In this document: positions 22,552 through 34,431 of the stretch, piece by piece
How positions within the stretch are numbered: the stretch's first letter is position 1
Layout: each line of letters starts with the position of its first letter
DNA from: Vandiemenella viatica
Lineage: Eukaryota; Arthropoda; Insecta; Orthoptera; Morabidae
Length of the DNA stretch: 64,000 nt
Assembly: GCA_031002005.1 (NCBI GenBank)
Contig: CM061918.1
Coordinates: 38,258,947 to 38,322,946 of the forward strand
Direction: 5' to 3'
Position numbers and translations under genes: made by a program
Notes under the pieces: generated by a model
Database searches by the model: none
What the model saw: only the letters and a program-made list of their open reading frames with translations
Told to the model about the DNA's origin: nothing

Positions 22552-23945
22552 TCTTCTTATATATAAAAATCAATGTTTGTTTGTTCGTCTTCTATGCATT
22601 CCTATTCCATTTATGAGATTGCAATGAAACTTTGGAGAGTTTTCGAGTGTGCGTCTGCGAAGGTTCCTGTGAAAAAAAAATTCCAAAACGTCACCCCCTA
22701 TTCCCCATAACACCCCATAATTTAGGCAAAACCACATTTTTTATCCGATTTAGATATTACACTCATACTATAAAACAAACATAAAAATACTGCCTACATA
22801 CGGTTTATGAATATTAATCCCCTGTCCCCCTTCCAACTCCATAATTTTTTCACTCCATAATTTAGGCAATACCACATTTTTTATCCGATTTAGATAAGAA
22901 TTTGTACACTTATACTTTACAACAAACGGAAAAATACTGCCAACATATGGTTTCCGAATATTCATCCCCTCTCCCTCTTTCCACCCCCATTACGTTTTTA
23001 CCCCATAATTTAGGCAAACCACTTTTTTTATCCGATTTAGATAAGAATTTGTACACTTATACTTTAAAACAAACAGAAAAATACTGCCTACGTTTGGTTT
23101 CCGAATATTCATCCCCTCTCCCCCTTTTTATCCCATAATTTAGGCAAACCACATTTTTTATCCGATTTAGATAAGAATTTGTACACTTATACTTTAAAAC
23201 AAACAGAAAAATACGGCCTACGTTTGGTTTCCGAATATTCATCCCCTCTCCCCATTTCCAACGCCATTACGTTTTTACCCCATAATTTAGGCAATACCAC
23301 ATTTTTTATCCGATTTAGATAAAAATTTATACACTTATACTTTAAAACAAACAGAAAAAAGTGCTTACGTATGGTTTCCGAATATTCATCCCCTCTCCCC
23401 CTTCCAACCCCATTACGTTTTCAACCCATGAATTAGGCAAACCACATTTTTTATCCGATTTAGATAAGAATTTGTACACTTATAGTTTAAAAAAGAGAGA
23501 GAGAAATACTGTACATATTAATTTCACAAAAACCCAATCCCTCTCATCTCTTTCCACCACCTTAATTACCCCCTCTTCCCCATAACACCCCATAATATAA
23601 ACAAACTCGCAAACCGTTCGTCCGATTACGGCGAAGCTATGGTGAATTGTCGAGGGGATGTCGAAAATGGTTCCTGTCAAAAAAATTAAAAAACCCACCC
23701 CTCCTCCCCATAATTTAGACAAAACCACATATTTCATATGATTTCAATGGGAATTTGCACACTTATACTTTTAAACAAACAGAAAAATACTGCCTGCATA
23801 TGTTTTCCAAAGCGCATCCCCTCTCACCCTTTCCAACTGAAAATGAATGAAACAGCAGTTTAAAATTTATATGTAAATATTTTTTCATTTAATCTATGTG
23901 CCTACTCAAGTCCAGCAATAGTGAAGCATTGCCGGGTCAGCTAGT
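22552..23945 (+). mobile_element. Non-autonomous Helitron/Helentron-like element
   Basis: The 5' end TCTTCTTATATATAAAAATC and the 3' end GCCGGGTCAGCTAGT are typical of insect Helitron/Helentron families. A short hairpin (GCAAT...ATTGC) lies a few bases before the CTAGT terminus, and there are no inverted termini or TSD. The interior is mostly a tandem array (22,719-23,830). No Rep/helicase coding sequence is present. Confidence 0.8.
22719..23830 (+). repeat. ~140-bp tandem repeats inside the Helitron-like element
   Basis: About eight units begin CCATAATTTAGGCAAACCAC at roughly 22,719, 22,858, 23,005, 23,137, 23,282, 23,428, 23,589 and 23,711. Each continues with TTTTTTATCCGATTTAGATA, a TACACTTATACTTTAAAACA segment and a C-rich stretch. 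Unit spacing is 122-161 bp. Small open frames inside are repeat artefacts. Confidence 0.9.
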
Positions 23946-23974
23946 ACTTAATAATCACATATCAGTATGCTAAT

Positions 23975-24145
23975 TTGCAGGGTTCGCATCCGAGAGGACG
24001 TGAGTTATAATCCTCATCAGGCCATTCAGATTTCAGTTTTGCATGATTTTCAGAAAACACTCCAGTTGAATGCCGGGATGATTCATTGAGAAGCCCATGG
24101 CCTAATTCCTTCTAATGATCTCGAAGTCGACGAAACATTAACCCA
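23975..24145 (+). mobile_element. Diverged SINE
   Basis: The decayed head and B box (TGAGTTATAATCCTC) are followed by GAATGCCGGGATGATTC, CCCATGGCCTAATTCCTTC and a CGAAGTCGACGA end. Old copy, head incomplete. Confidence 0.7.
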
Positions 24146-24661
24146 TAAAAAATGATATCGCTTCTAGAGAACCGAGGGTTAATGCTCAAAAACATCCACT
24201 TTTCTACTCGAGCTATAAAATAAACTGTCGGTTAACTTGATGATTTGAATTTTATGTTCACTAATAACTTCCCAAACCACGAAACACGTCTTACTGCAAT
24301 GCTCGTCAACAGTTCATGCATCTTGTCCTTAGCAATTCCCTTCAAAATAAAACAATAACATTCTTATACCTGGAACAGCTTGTTTAAAACAATATAAGGC
24401 CTATCTGTCTTTTTCTCCTTCCGCTTGCTGCATCCAAATCGATAACGATAACACAACCATAAAACTTATTGCATGTCTTCCAATCTCAGAACATACAATC
24501 TACTTTCACAGACAGATATTACTGCCAAACTGCGAGTCTTATTTAAAGGAAATGAGACGAATCAGCTAAAGTATTTAAGTTACAGATAATATGTGATTTA
24601 TTGTCATTGTGAGTTGACTTCTGTTCTTCTAATCTTCATTAAATCTAAACTACATCTCAAA
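24146..24661. other. Unassigned AT-rich DNA
   Basis: Nothing recognised. Confidence 0.35.
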
Positions 24662-24850
24662 ACCGAACGTGGTGGGTGAGCGGTAACGCCCTGGCGTCGC
24701 ATTCGGAAGGTGGCGGGTTCGAATACCCGTCCCTCCACCAGGTTTCTGTTTTTCGTGGCCAATGCCGAGATGGTCCCTTCAAAAGGCTACTTCCGAAATC
24801 CTCACCCCCCCCCCCCAGTCCTTTCCCTAATGATCTCGACAAGTCCATGC
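24662..24850 (+). mobile_element. SINE with internal deletion
   Basis: Head CCGAACGTGGTGGGTGAGCG and B box GGTTCGAATACC are intact, but the centre of the conserved body (CCATGGTTTCCCCAAATCAC region) is deleted; the 3' part follows with a C-homopolymer at about 24,806-24,818. Confidence 0.85.
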
Positions 24851-25338
24851 CAGTATCTTGAATTAAATTTCATAACCCGGAAATCAGCGATTGAAATCTC
24901 TGTATGCCATTGTCCGCAGGGAAACCTGTAGGCGCGCTTTCAGCTCGGTTATTAACTGAATTATCTGCAATTTACATTTCTTGCAGACCTTAATGAGTTT
25001 TCCTGGCCATGATGCGATTACCGATAGCGATTGATAGACCCTGTGGCTACCTCAGTAGCGGAACTAATAGAATTATCAACGAGTTTTGGTAATCTTGAGG
25101 TGAACAAAACCTATGTTGCCTGCATATTATGCACATTAACAAAGAGGCCAACCTCTCCTTCAAATTGTTCACCCTGCTTGCAGGGACGGGGCTCTGGGGA
25201 TTGATCGAATTCCAGTATATCGTGTCTCCCAGTGCTTGCCAACGACTTCCTGAAAGGAGGTTGGAAGAGCGGGGAGTGATCCATGGCATCATGTTGTCCT
25301 TAGGTTTGCATACGCAGTTACGGGCGTATCATTTAGAC
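24851..25338. other. Unassigned DNA
   Basis: No gene or repeat recognised before the hAT-type MITE. Confidence 0.35.
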
Positions 25339-25378
25339 CAGTGTTTCCCAACCTTTTTTGGGTCATGTCCCACTTTTA

Positions 25379-25413
<35 letters not shown>

Positions 25414-25651
25414 CCCCCATACCTAATTTTTAATTAAAAAAATATTTTGCTAACATCAAACGAAACTATACTTAATAATTATTTACAGCACTGTTTTAAG
25501 AATTTGCTATATTTTGTATCTATATCTAGCACTGCATTTAAATAATCCCAAGAAAAAGCGGTAAAGTCGTATCAAGTCAATTTCTAAATTGCCCCCCTAA
25601 AAAACCAAATTGCCCCCCTGTGGGGCGTGGGCCCCACGTTGGGAAACACTG
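25339..25651. mobile_element. hAT-type MITE, 313 bp, perfect 8-bp TSD
   Basis: The ends CAGTGTTTCCCAAC and GTTGGGAAACACTG are perfect inverted repeats of the hAT type. TSD ATTTAGAC lies at 25,331-25,338 and 25,652-25,659. The interior has a T-run (25,382-25,411) and no coding capacity. Confidence 0.95.
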
Positions 25652-25730
25652 ATTTAGACATTACCAACGATTTCCCGATACAAAGAGAGTGAGGAAACCG
25701 CTACATTATAGATCATAATGGCGTCATGAG

Positions 25731-25948
25731 ACCTAGCGTGGAAGGTGAGCGGTAACACTTCCTCGCTGTCGGAATTACGCGGGTTCGAATCCCCGTCCGG
25801 GCATTCAGATTTTGGTTTTCCATGGTTTTCCCAAATCACTCCAGGCGAATGCCTTCAAAAGGCGATGGCCAAATTCCTTTCCGTTCCTTGCCCCCCCTCC
25901 AATGACCTCGACGTCTACGAGGCATAAAGCAATAAGCAAACAAAAAAA
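25731..25948 (+). mobile_element. SINE with TSD
   Basis: Head ACCTAGCGTGGAAGGTGAGCG, perfect B box GGTTCGAATCC, body and a CAAAAAAA tail. TSD GGCGTCATGAG (25,720-25,730) versus GGCATCATGAG (25,949-25,959). A short deletion joins GGCGAATGCC directly to TTCAAAAGGC. Confidence 0.9.
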
Positions 25949-26061
25949 GGCATCATGAGTACATACGATGGTCCTGAATTTCGTTGTGAAGATTGTTTGT
26001 AAATGATATATTCGAGGGATTAAGCAGGTTTCCGAAATGCTGGTGTTAGTCTTTATATTAT

Positions 26062-26541
26062 TATAATCATTATTCCGAGATTTACTAAAGGGTGGAGGGT
26101 GGATTGCACCTATATGAAAGTGTAATAGTTTGGAAGGGATATACGGGATATGGCAGGAGGCGCCCATGGGCTATTGTGAGGAACAATCCCGGCATTCGCC
26201 TGGAATGATCCGGGAAAACCACGGAAAACCCAGATCAGGATGGCCGGAGTACTTTATCGAAAGCTACTCCTGTCGGATTTTATGTTTAGTCGCCCGGTAA
26301 ATCCTTTCTATTCCACTCCCTAACCGCTCGTGGAAAAAATGAGTACAGAAATGAATCGGTTCTGGCCCTGATTTCTCTTATCTTATTTTCGCGGTCATTC
26401 CGACATATGAATGTTGCTGGTAGCAATATTTGTTTACTGTCATTCCGAAATACGTCAGTCGAGAATTTTTCAATTAGCTTCTGTCGAGAGCAACGCCTTC
26501 GGTATTCCAATTCTTCCCAACCTAACTCCTTCAACATCGGC
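26062..26541 (-). mobile_element. 5'-truncated CR1/Jockey-like LINE 3' end
   Basis: The minus-strand frame 26,537-26,286 reads MLKELGWEELEYRRR... to SFFPRAVREWNRKDLPGD, closely matching 9,035-9,287. The 3' UTR carries the SINE-like block at about 26,160-26,245 and ends near 26,062 with an ATA-rich tail. It starts at the same coding position as the 9-kb copy. Confidence 0.8.
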
Positions 26542-26639
26542 GGCTCTTCTTTGTCATTAGAATTAATAGGATCATTCTAAGATTCAGATTGTTTGCTTAG
26601 GGCTTTATGAGTCGTCAACTTCATATATATATATATTTG

Positions 26640-26786
26640 CTTATGACTTTACGCTTTGTCAACAGCGGGGTCATTAGAGATTAGAAAGAACTGGGGGCAA
26701 GGAAAGGGAAGGAATTCGGGCATGTCCTTTTTGAAAGAATCGTCCCGGTATTTGCCAGGAATGATTTGGGGAATCACTGATGAAAA
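26640..26786 (-). mobile_element. Truncated SINE (3' half)
   Basis: The minus strand contains the 3' part and body (CCTTTTTGAAAGAATCGTCC, AATGATTTGGGG), truncated where the RTE LINE begins. A TA microsatellite (26,623-26,634) adjoins the tail side. Confidence 0.75.
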
Positions 26787-28052
26787 TTTTTCCCAAAATA
26801 ATAAAAAAATAGATTAGAAACACAAGACTCAAGAAGAACAATGTGGATTTACGGCAGGTAGGTCATGTATAGACCACATTTTCACGTTACGACAGATTCT
26901 GGAAAAATACAACGAAAAATCAAAAAATATAGGATTAATTTTCATAGATTTAGAAAAAGCGTATGTTACTGTCCCAAGAAATATGTTATGGAAAGCATTA
27001 CATTTGTTACAAATAGATAACTGCTTAGTAAAAATAATACAACAAATGTACATGAATAACACATGCCAAATAAAAACTGGTCATGGATTATCACAAAAAT
27101 TTAAAACAAGTAAAGGTCTGCTGCAAAATTTATGTAAATGTTAGTTTGAGAACATGGTCTCAAAAGTGTAATAGAATGGGTTTAGAAATAATAGATGGAA
27201 AATATTTACATCAGTTACTATTTGCTGATGATCAAGTCGTCATAGCACAAGACGGTGAGGATGCAAATTACATATGTAATCAACTGTCAAAAGAATATAA
27301 AAAATGGGGCTTGAAGATTAATTACAAAAAGAAAAAACAGAATATCCTACAAATGATCTGGATGAATTGTACATCGATGGAATAAAAATTAAAAAGGTAA
27401 ATAATTTTTGCTATTTGGGTTCAATTTTAGAAATAGAAGGAAAATCGAATATGGAACGTAATAAAAGAATTACTAATGGCCGGAAAGTAATCGGGATGCT
27501 AAATTCACTTCTATGGAGCAAGAGTGTTATGAATAGAACAAAAAGAATTATATTTAAATCATTATTTGAAATTATAGTCTTATATGGATCAGAAAGCTGG
27601 ACAATCAACCAAAAACATATCAAGAAGCTGAAAGCATTAGAAATGGATTTCTGGAGAAGATCGGCAAGGATATCAAGAAAAGAAAAAGTAAGGAATACAG
27701 AAATAATAAGGCTAATGGAAGTGAAAGAAGAAATGTATGAAGTTATAGAACGAAAAAGACTGAAATGGTATGGCCATGTAAGAAGGATGGAAGACACTAG
27801 GATACCAAAACTAGTACAGGAATGGGAAGTTAAAGGAAGGATGAAAAGAGGACGGCCCGTGATTACCTGGCTCCAAAGTGTACAAACAGCAATGAGAAGA
27901 CTTGGTGCAGAATAGGAAGATATACACGAACGAAATATCTGGAGGAATATTTTGAGAAGATTAAGTCAAGATCTATGTTCCGAATTCTTTATTGTTGTGT
28001 TGGAGAAAAAACCTCTGTAGTGAGGAAATCTCTCTTAATAATAATAATAATG
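26787..28052 (+). pseudogene. RTE-like LINE reverse transcriptase, broken
   Basis: In order, the region reads QCGFTAGRSCIDHIFTLRQI (RT region 2), FIDLEKAY.TVPR (catalytic region A, FDxxKAFD type), then after a frame change LLFADDQVVIAQ (the FADD catalytic box). After a second change (27,367-27,915) come YLGSILEIEG, VLYGSESWTI, DFWRRSARISRK, KRLKWYGHVRRMED and RGRPVITWLQ. This last set is the characteristic C-terminal region of RTE-type 'endonuclease-reverse transcriptase' proteins. The GxxQG block between regions A and C appears deleted (about 27,110-27,150). The element ends in an AAT tail at about 28,036-28,052. The 5' endonuclease is missing; inactive. Confidence 0.8.
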
Positions 28053-28187
28053 ATTTGGAGAAACCATGAAAAATCGGTAGTTGTTCCAAGATTCATCCTC
28101 CCGAAATCCAGATTCGAAATACGTCAACCTGATTCAGTACCATGGAACAATCCCTCTAGTTCTTGTGTCCTTAATGAAAGTCTCAAT

Positions 28188-28430
28188 TTTTTTCCTTCTT
28201 ATGGTTTTTCACCTCGTCGACGTCGACGTCATTAGAGGAGGGGTAGGACTGGGGACAAGGAACTGGAAGGAAGTCGGCCATGTCCTTTTGAAGGAAGCAT
28301 CCCGACATTCGGCTGGAGTCATTTGGGGAAACCATGGAAAATCCAAATCTGGATCCCCGGACGAGGATTCGAACCGGTGTCCTCCAGAATGCGAGGCCAG
28401 AGCGTTAACCGCTCACCCACCACGCTCGGT
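28188..28430 (-). mobile_element. Full-length-like SINE
   Basis: The minus strand runs from head ACCGAGCGTGGTGGGTGAGCG (28,430) through B box GGTTCGAATCC to the CGACGTCGACGAGG 3' end and an A-rich tail. It is well conserved. Confidence 0.9.
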
Positions 28431-28993
28431 AATCTAATAAATAAACCATTTTACCTACTATCAGAACAGTCTCGTCAGTTGTTCGTTACATCATGGTTGG
28501 TTCTTATTTCCCTCGAATGGAGTTGCGTCAGTATTTGCTGGACCATTTAACGTATCTATGACATGTACAACCACGTCATCCGATACCCGTCCAAACCGCA
28601 CTCCAAGCCGACGCGACGGCACTGCATTGATCCGCCCGCGACCGTCGCTTGCCTCTGGTGTGACGAAACTCGCGTGACGCAACTTTCCGCCTGTTTAGCC
28701 AATCAGAAGTGATTACACAACCAATCTGGCCGTCCCATCACAGATAGCATCAGGTCAGCACGCGCCATGGCTTTAATCAAAGAGAGGTTACCCCCGGCAA
28801 CTAAGACAAGTGACGCTGAATGTTTCACTTCAGTCACCGGAGAGGAGGACCCCTAACAGTTCTTCTGCAGCTTGGTGACGTTTCAACTAGCTGCGTAATC
28901 CGCCTCTGTTGATCCCACCTAAGCCGGTTATCCTAAAGGGAAAAATGGAACCTATAACTGGTTGAGAAATCGTAACCACGAAGCATCCTTAAT
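28431..28993. other. Unassigned, comparatively GC-rich DNA
   Basis: Contains a GC-rich stretch at about 28,570-28,860 with a CCAATCAGA motif; no open frame of note and no clear promoter architecture. Confidence 0.3.
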
Positions 28994-29346
28994 AGGGGGC
29001 GTCCATAAATTACGTGAGTTTAAATAGGGGGGAGGGGTGTGGGGGGGTTAACGGAAATCTCACGTGAGGTTTTGGAAATTTTTTTGGCCTGTAAGGATAA
29101 AAAAAAAAAAAAAATTACAAATTACGCGGTTATTTCGTCGAAAAGTAACCGGCTTTGGGAGGGTGAGACCTAAAAAAAAAAAAAGGTCTCAAAAAAGTTG
29201 CGAGGGCGATTTCTAGGGGGGTCTCTTGGACCAGATCTCACCAGAATGGGGGGGGGGGAGCCTCGGACCAAATCTCACGAAGTCTCACCAGAGAAGGGGG
29301 GGGGTCGGAAATCTGGAAAAGCACCTCACGTAATTTATGGATGGCC
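28994..29346. mobile_element. MITE with CGTCCATAAATTACGTGA-type ends, copy 2
   Basis: The left end GGGGGCGTCCATAAATTACG is mirrored at 29,324-29,346 (CACGTAATTTATGGATGGCC). The interior has several G homopolymers and repeats of CTCACGTGAGG/TCTCACCAGA-type motifs. It is related in its ends to 9,781-10,125. Confidence 0.75.
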
Positions 29347-29753
29347 CCATATGATGAAAGCAAAATAAACCAGTTTTTTTATTGGACTTTGGCTTACACC
29401 ATTAATACTACAATTTACATATATATCTACTTATAATGCCATTTAAAATGTAATTACAAATATACTTACAATTGTGGTTACAATTTGTTTAGGTCAAATT
29501 TTTGAGGTAGTTTTGTGATGCTGGTTGCTATTCGTTGTGTTGGCTCGTGGTCCTCTTTTTCAGTCTGGATGACTTTTATGATTCCTTTTCATATTTTAAC
29601 TACCGAAACTCGGCAGACGCTGTCCTGCTTGTGTATTTTTATTGTATATATAAAAATGGATGATCTGTACCTAATCTAAGATCTATAATTCTTTGTAGAA
29701 ACATTAAAGACTGCCCATACTGATGAGATTCCATTTTTTTTATTGATATAAAC
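29347..29753. other. Unassigned AT-rich DNA
   Basis: Nothing recognised. Confidence 0.35.
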
Positions 29754-30655
29754 TAGTGTTTCTCAAACTTTTTATCATCACGTACACGTATAAAAGTTTC
29801 CTGCCAATGGCGAACCCCGTTGAGAAAAATACTGTGACATTTTTTTTTTTTTCGCTCCACTACTGTCGACAATGTGCAGCAATGAGCAATATTCACCATT
29901 GTGCTTGCCATGAGTGCCAAGTTGGTGGTTTTCACCCTAAATCTGGGGGATGTACATGCGTGATGGGATTACTTTACGGGCTTTATAATTTTAGGGGTGT
30001 TTTTTTAGAGACTTTTTGATTTATTTCTGAAATTTGTTGAGCATTAAAATAGCATCAGGTACAGTATCTTCTTACTAAGATTCAGACTTCTCTATAACTA
30101 ATTTTTTTCTGATCGCAAAGTAAAATATCTATATTCTGATTCACATTTAAAAAAAAAAAAAAAAAAGGTCCCCGTTACCTATGGAATGTATTAACCACGA
30201 TTTCAATATCGACTGCGCCTTTTCTATCTATAATATTGTTAAAAATGAGTTGCGAAATTAGGTTATGTATTGAAAAGCTACAATGGTCCGATCACATTGC
30301 GACGAAATGGTGGATGTTGCATAACATTTAATACTCCTACTAACATGTTAATTTTGTTTAATGTTAAAATGTATTATCTCAAACTCTGTACCATCAGAAC
30401 AAAATGAAATAATGTTCGAAATGTTGTATAATTTATAAATAACGAAAATTAATAAGCTAAATATAGCATTTATTTTTTAGGGGTTTCACCCCTTAATTTT
30501 GGTGAGTTCAGGGAGTTTTAGCGTAAGCTTTAGGGGATACATTTTTTTGGAGTTGGCAACCCTAGTGCGCCATTACGTAAATCATGTCGCGAACCCCCTA
30601 CGATCAACTGGCGAACCCCCCTAGTGGTTCGCGTACCCCACTTTGAGAAACATTG
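29754..30655. mobile_element. hAT-type non-autonomous element, ~900 bp
   Basis: The ends TAGTGTTTCTCAAACTTTT and ACTTTGAGAAACATTGA are inverted repeats of the CAGTGTTTCTCAAAC hAT type, each with one substitution. Subterminal GCGAACCCC motifs repeat in both halves. I see no matching 8-bp TSD, and the interior has no transposase. Confidence 0.65.
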
Positions 30656-31272
30656 ACCTAGATGAATGCTGGGACTGTCCCGAATCTCCGTCTCATAAAC
30701 TAGACATTCCACAAACAAAAATACAGAATCAAGGTTACACACTTCGGAGACAGATGTCACTTCCTCCTGATTCACACCTGCTACCTGTACAACAGGTACC
30801 GTATATGAAGATAAGATACAGTGATAATTTAATTTGAAATTGCAACCAGACATGTAAGGCGGTAAAGAAATCACAAAAACGTATGCTATCAGTACTTGAA
30901 GATTAGATTAAATTTTCCTCGTGTGGTGCAACGAAGTAGGTCAGGTGACATTGCGCAATGCTCGGTACGCAATGTCACGGTTATGAAGCGAGCGTACACC
31001 CACTCACGTCACGTCATTGAGCAAGTCGTCCGTACTAACATTGCCGCCAGAATTCGTTGCAATATTGCGCAAAAAGTAATTACGCTTTCTGATCATAGGT
31101 ACCCATTCACCGAAGGGTATCTCGGAACTAGGAACTAATTTTTCAGAAAACATTGGTGAAAAGCTTCGATTTATAATTCCAGTTTCGTAAACAAGACATA
31201 ACTTTAAATCGTTATTGCAGTTATAGCAGCAAATAGTCTTGCTAAAACTTTTACCACATTTCTTTACAGTTA

Positions 31273-31275
<3 letters not shown>
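30656..31275. other. Unassigned DNA
   Basis: At 30,660-30,810 a stretch with GAATGCTGGGACTGTCCCGA and an ACAGATG/CTCACTTC-like block resembles 38,540-38,710, suggesting another, poorly defined SINE-like repeat. No gene recognised. Confidence 0.35.
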
Positions 31276-31312
<37 letters not shown>

Positions 31313-31325
31313 CATATATATATGA
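31276..31325. repeat. TA microsatellite
   Basis: About 17 TA units followed by CATACATA and more TA. Confidence 0.95.
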
Positions 31326-32905
31326 GGAATTTTCTTTTTTTCTAAAACACTTTGACGTAAACGTACAAATTTAAAAAGTTGTTTTCGTACCATTAGACCT
31401 ATGTTCCATATCATAGAGATCTCTCTCCCCGAAGTCCTGGTTAGTAATTGGTGCAAAATGTCGCAATCTAAAAGTTCTTCATCGTCATTTGTAATTTGTT
31501 TTATTACCTCAGAAAATTCAATTTTTAATAGAATTTATAAATAAAAATATTTTTCGTGAAGTATGTGTCACACTACTGTATATGTTACAGTATTTAGTAT
31601 TACGCAACCTTAGCAAACAGACGTTTAAGACAAAGTTTTTAGGCTTCACCAAGAATACGAAATAGTACTGCCACACTTAAATAATAATTAAAAAATGCTC
31701 AGTGTTGTCAGAAATGGAATTGCATTGTGCCATGCCGGACGCGAAGGTCACCGGTTCGATACCTTAGAGAGACAACATGAACCGCTGGTGGCATTCCAAA
31801 AAATGTTCGACCATGGTAAAGTGATGTGCGACCGAGGTATTGCGGAATAGAGGAAATGCTTTAAAAGTGATGGAAATCATGACGACTAAAAGTGTGTATT
31901 TTAGATTTTTTAGCTTTTGTCCTGGAACATTTGGATACCACCTCGTACACAGAGCAACTACTTTATCATTGGTGGTAGCAAACGCATAATACTGTAATGA
32001 TAATTTTAATTTATGAATACTGTGTCTGTTACATTTTAAGCCAGTCAACACTATAACATAAAATCTACATTCACTCCTTCTGCGAAACACATTACAGTTC
32101 CATGCGGAAAGAACTGATTGAACGGTTAATGACATTAAATCGTCTTACACCTATTTGTCTGTTGTGTTTGGTCTGCACGAATCGTTATAAAGCGAATTAT
32201 ACAGACGTTGGTTGGCCATTTTGTTTCTTCCTTCTGTCTATATTAGTTTTATATACGTTCAGGTACTATGATGAGTGACCCGCCGGTAGAGATTGGCAAA
32301 GTGACTCATTAAAAAGAGCGGCGTTCATTTGATCACTCAGTGAAAAGAACTAGTTCTTTTGAATGGTTCACTAGTTCTCTAGCTCATTTAAATAAAAAGA
32401 ATTGTTATTTCAGTTTTGAGAGTACTGTCTGTTCGTTTTATTTACATTTAGATTGATTTCGTGCGTTACTCTCACAAGCGGTTAGTTTCATTTTTTTTAT
32501 TTATCCTGAAATATCCACAGCCCCCTCCCTTAAATACTACCAGATTATTTTCGCGTAAAAAATACCACTTCAAAGCGTCAGTGAAATACTGTTTGGATTG
32601 CTGGAAATTTTTGAGAGGGTACTTTGATAACGATAAATAATGGTTAATTATACTTTCACTCATTTATTTATAGGAACAAACACAAAGTACTACCACTTCC
32701 AGAAAACTTTTTGCATTAAATCGAACGCAAATTACTGTTCACAAATAATATTCTAGGATTTTTACGCTCAATAGCCTACTTCTTTTTTCTATGAAAATTT
32801 GCCCAGCTTCGGAAGACCGGTACACTCGCTAACGACACATCATAACGGAAACGAATGAAAAAAATATCAAAAACAATATTGCGTCACGATTGTGTTTAAA
32901 CGTGT
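31326..32905. other. Unassigned AT-rich DNA
   Basis: Several short open frames (for example 31,764-32,135 minus) have no recognisable domain. No repeat boundary was found. Confidence 0.35.
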
Positions 32906-32909
32906 AGTG

Positions 32910-33450
32910 TGTCGGAGAACCAACTGAAATAGTGTGTCGGGATGATCACAGCAGTTCCTTCCGACTTGTTAATTAGTCCCCTTTATAATTAGTTTTTACC
33001 ACCTAATGTAAGGACGATCAGACTTCGATATAATTAATTATTGGTCGCCACCATCGGCTGGCAAGGGTACAAATCCAGAACAAATATAACTATATGTTTC
33101 TTCAAGGAATCACTTCGAGTATGTGGATCAAAGATTTATTCTGAGATCTGTGCAGCACAAATGCACCCGGCCACCAATGGAAAAATTAATAATAATCTCA
33201 CACACACAAGCAAATTACTATTAGAGACAAACGATCCGAAGATGCAGGTTCTTCAGAGTGTAAAAACAATTCTTTCCATCACTTTCACAAAACCAGAGGA
33301 ACGATACACACGACGTTCTCTGCACGACTCCACTACACTCCCTCTCTGACCGCTCCTCAACTGTCCGACTCGTAAGTCACCGATACTCATAGAATAAATA
33401 TAATTAAAATAAGTTAAGTACTGAAGGGGCAAGCCTACTGTAATGTGACA
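32910..33450 (-). repeat. 3' LTR of the young element (541 bp)
   Basis: On the minus strand it begins TGTCACATTACAG and ends CTCCGACA (TG...CA). It carries four extra bases (near 33,271) relative to the other LTR. The 102-residue open frame inside it is not coding. Confidence 0.95.
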
Positions 33451-33460
33451 ACCCCTTCCA
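33451..33460 (-). other. Polypurine tract
   Basis: TGGAAGGGGT on the minus strand immediately precedes the 3' LTR, where plus-strand DNA synthesis would be primed. Confidence 0.7.
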
Positions 33461-34303
33461 TGTCACGGTTCTAATGTGAAGCCGCAGGCAAGACATTTGA
33501 ACCTGGGACATATTTTAGGTTAGTTTTTTAGTAGGTAGTTACGCAAAAAAATCCCTACATTATACAAGAACACCATGAATTAAATTACTATACAAGAGTA
33601 TATTGGTGGCCGGTCCCTACCGAACAAAATTACAAACATATTCACAAAATTTCATTCACATACAATTATATCTTCACATACAATTGTATCTCCCTGGAAA
33701 GAAAGCACAAAATTACAAATAATAATCTCTTGAGGTTAAACGTCTGTTCCTCACTCAAACGCACATGAACATTAACACCAATACATCAGTCATAATTATT
33801 TTTTTTTCTCTGTGGATAGTACATCACTCTCTATCCAGGAAACATCTTTGTCAGTGAAACACCAGATTGTTATTACCAGCGCTTCCCATGATAAGGTAAC
33901 ATTTCCTTTCTTTGGAGATGCTCGGTTAAAAATGGGGTCAATGACCTGAAGGTTTGTCAACCTAGCCTTCTGAAATTGCGCTTAGGTCTAATCACTTACT
34001 ACCCCTTCCAAGAAAATCGACTTAAGACTACACCAAACAATAAAGAACATATTTATAGTCCTGTTATTAACACACAAAGACGTCCATCTTTCGACATATC
34101 CTTGCGGTGGTTACTGGGTGTCGGCGATAGGGACTCCGTTAAGCACTAGGGCACACCCTCCAAAACTTAAGAAAGTGACACTTGAGATATAAGTTACTTA
34201 ATGTCACTCAAAACATTTGTTCCCTAACTCACTATCTATATCTATATCAAAGAGAACATCTACCAATAAATATTAAACTAAAAAACTCTACAAAGTACAA
34301 GGC

Positions 34304-34328
<25 letters not shown>
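34304..34328 (-). repeat. A-homopolymer (25 nt) downstream of the gag-like frame
   Basis: A T-run on the plus strand lying about 100 bases after the gag-like stop codon (minus strand). Confidence 0.9.
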
Positions 34329-34335
<7 letters not shown>

Positions 34336-34431
34336 ATCAAAGTTTCTAGAAAACCATTATGTTGAAGAGACACTTCATACTTCAGCTTTGTGAAAATCAC
34401 TGTGCACAACATCAATTACTTAAAAATATAA

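Noticed and set aside
22719..23830. CRISPR-like array
   Set aside because: Units of about 140 bp with no short repeat/spacer alternation, inside a eukaryotic Helitron-like element.
33041..33349. 102-codon frame, repeated at 36,835-37,182
   Set aside because: Located in the two LTRs of the young element; the 4-base indel shifts the end of the frame, and no coding role is expected there.
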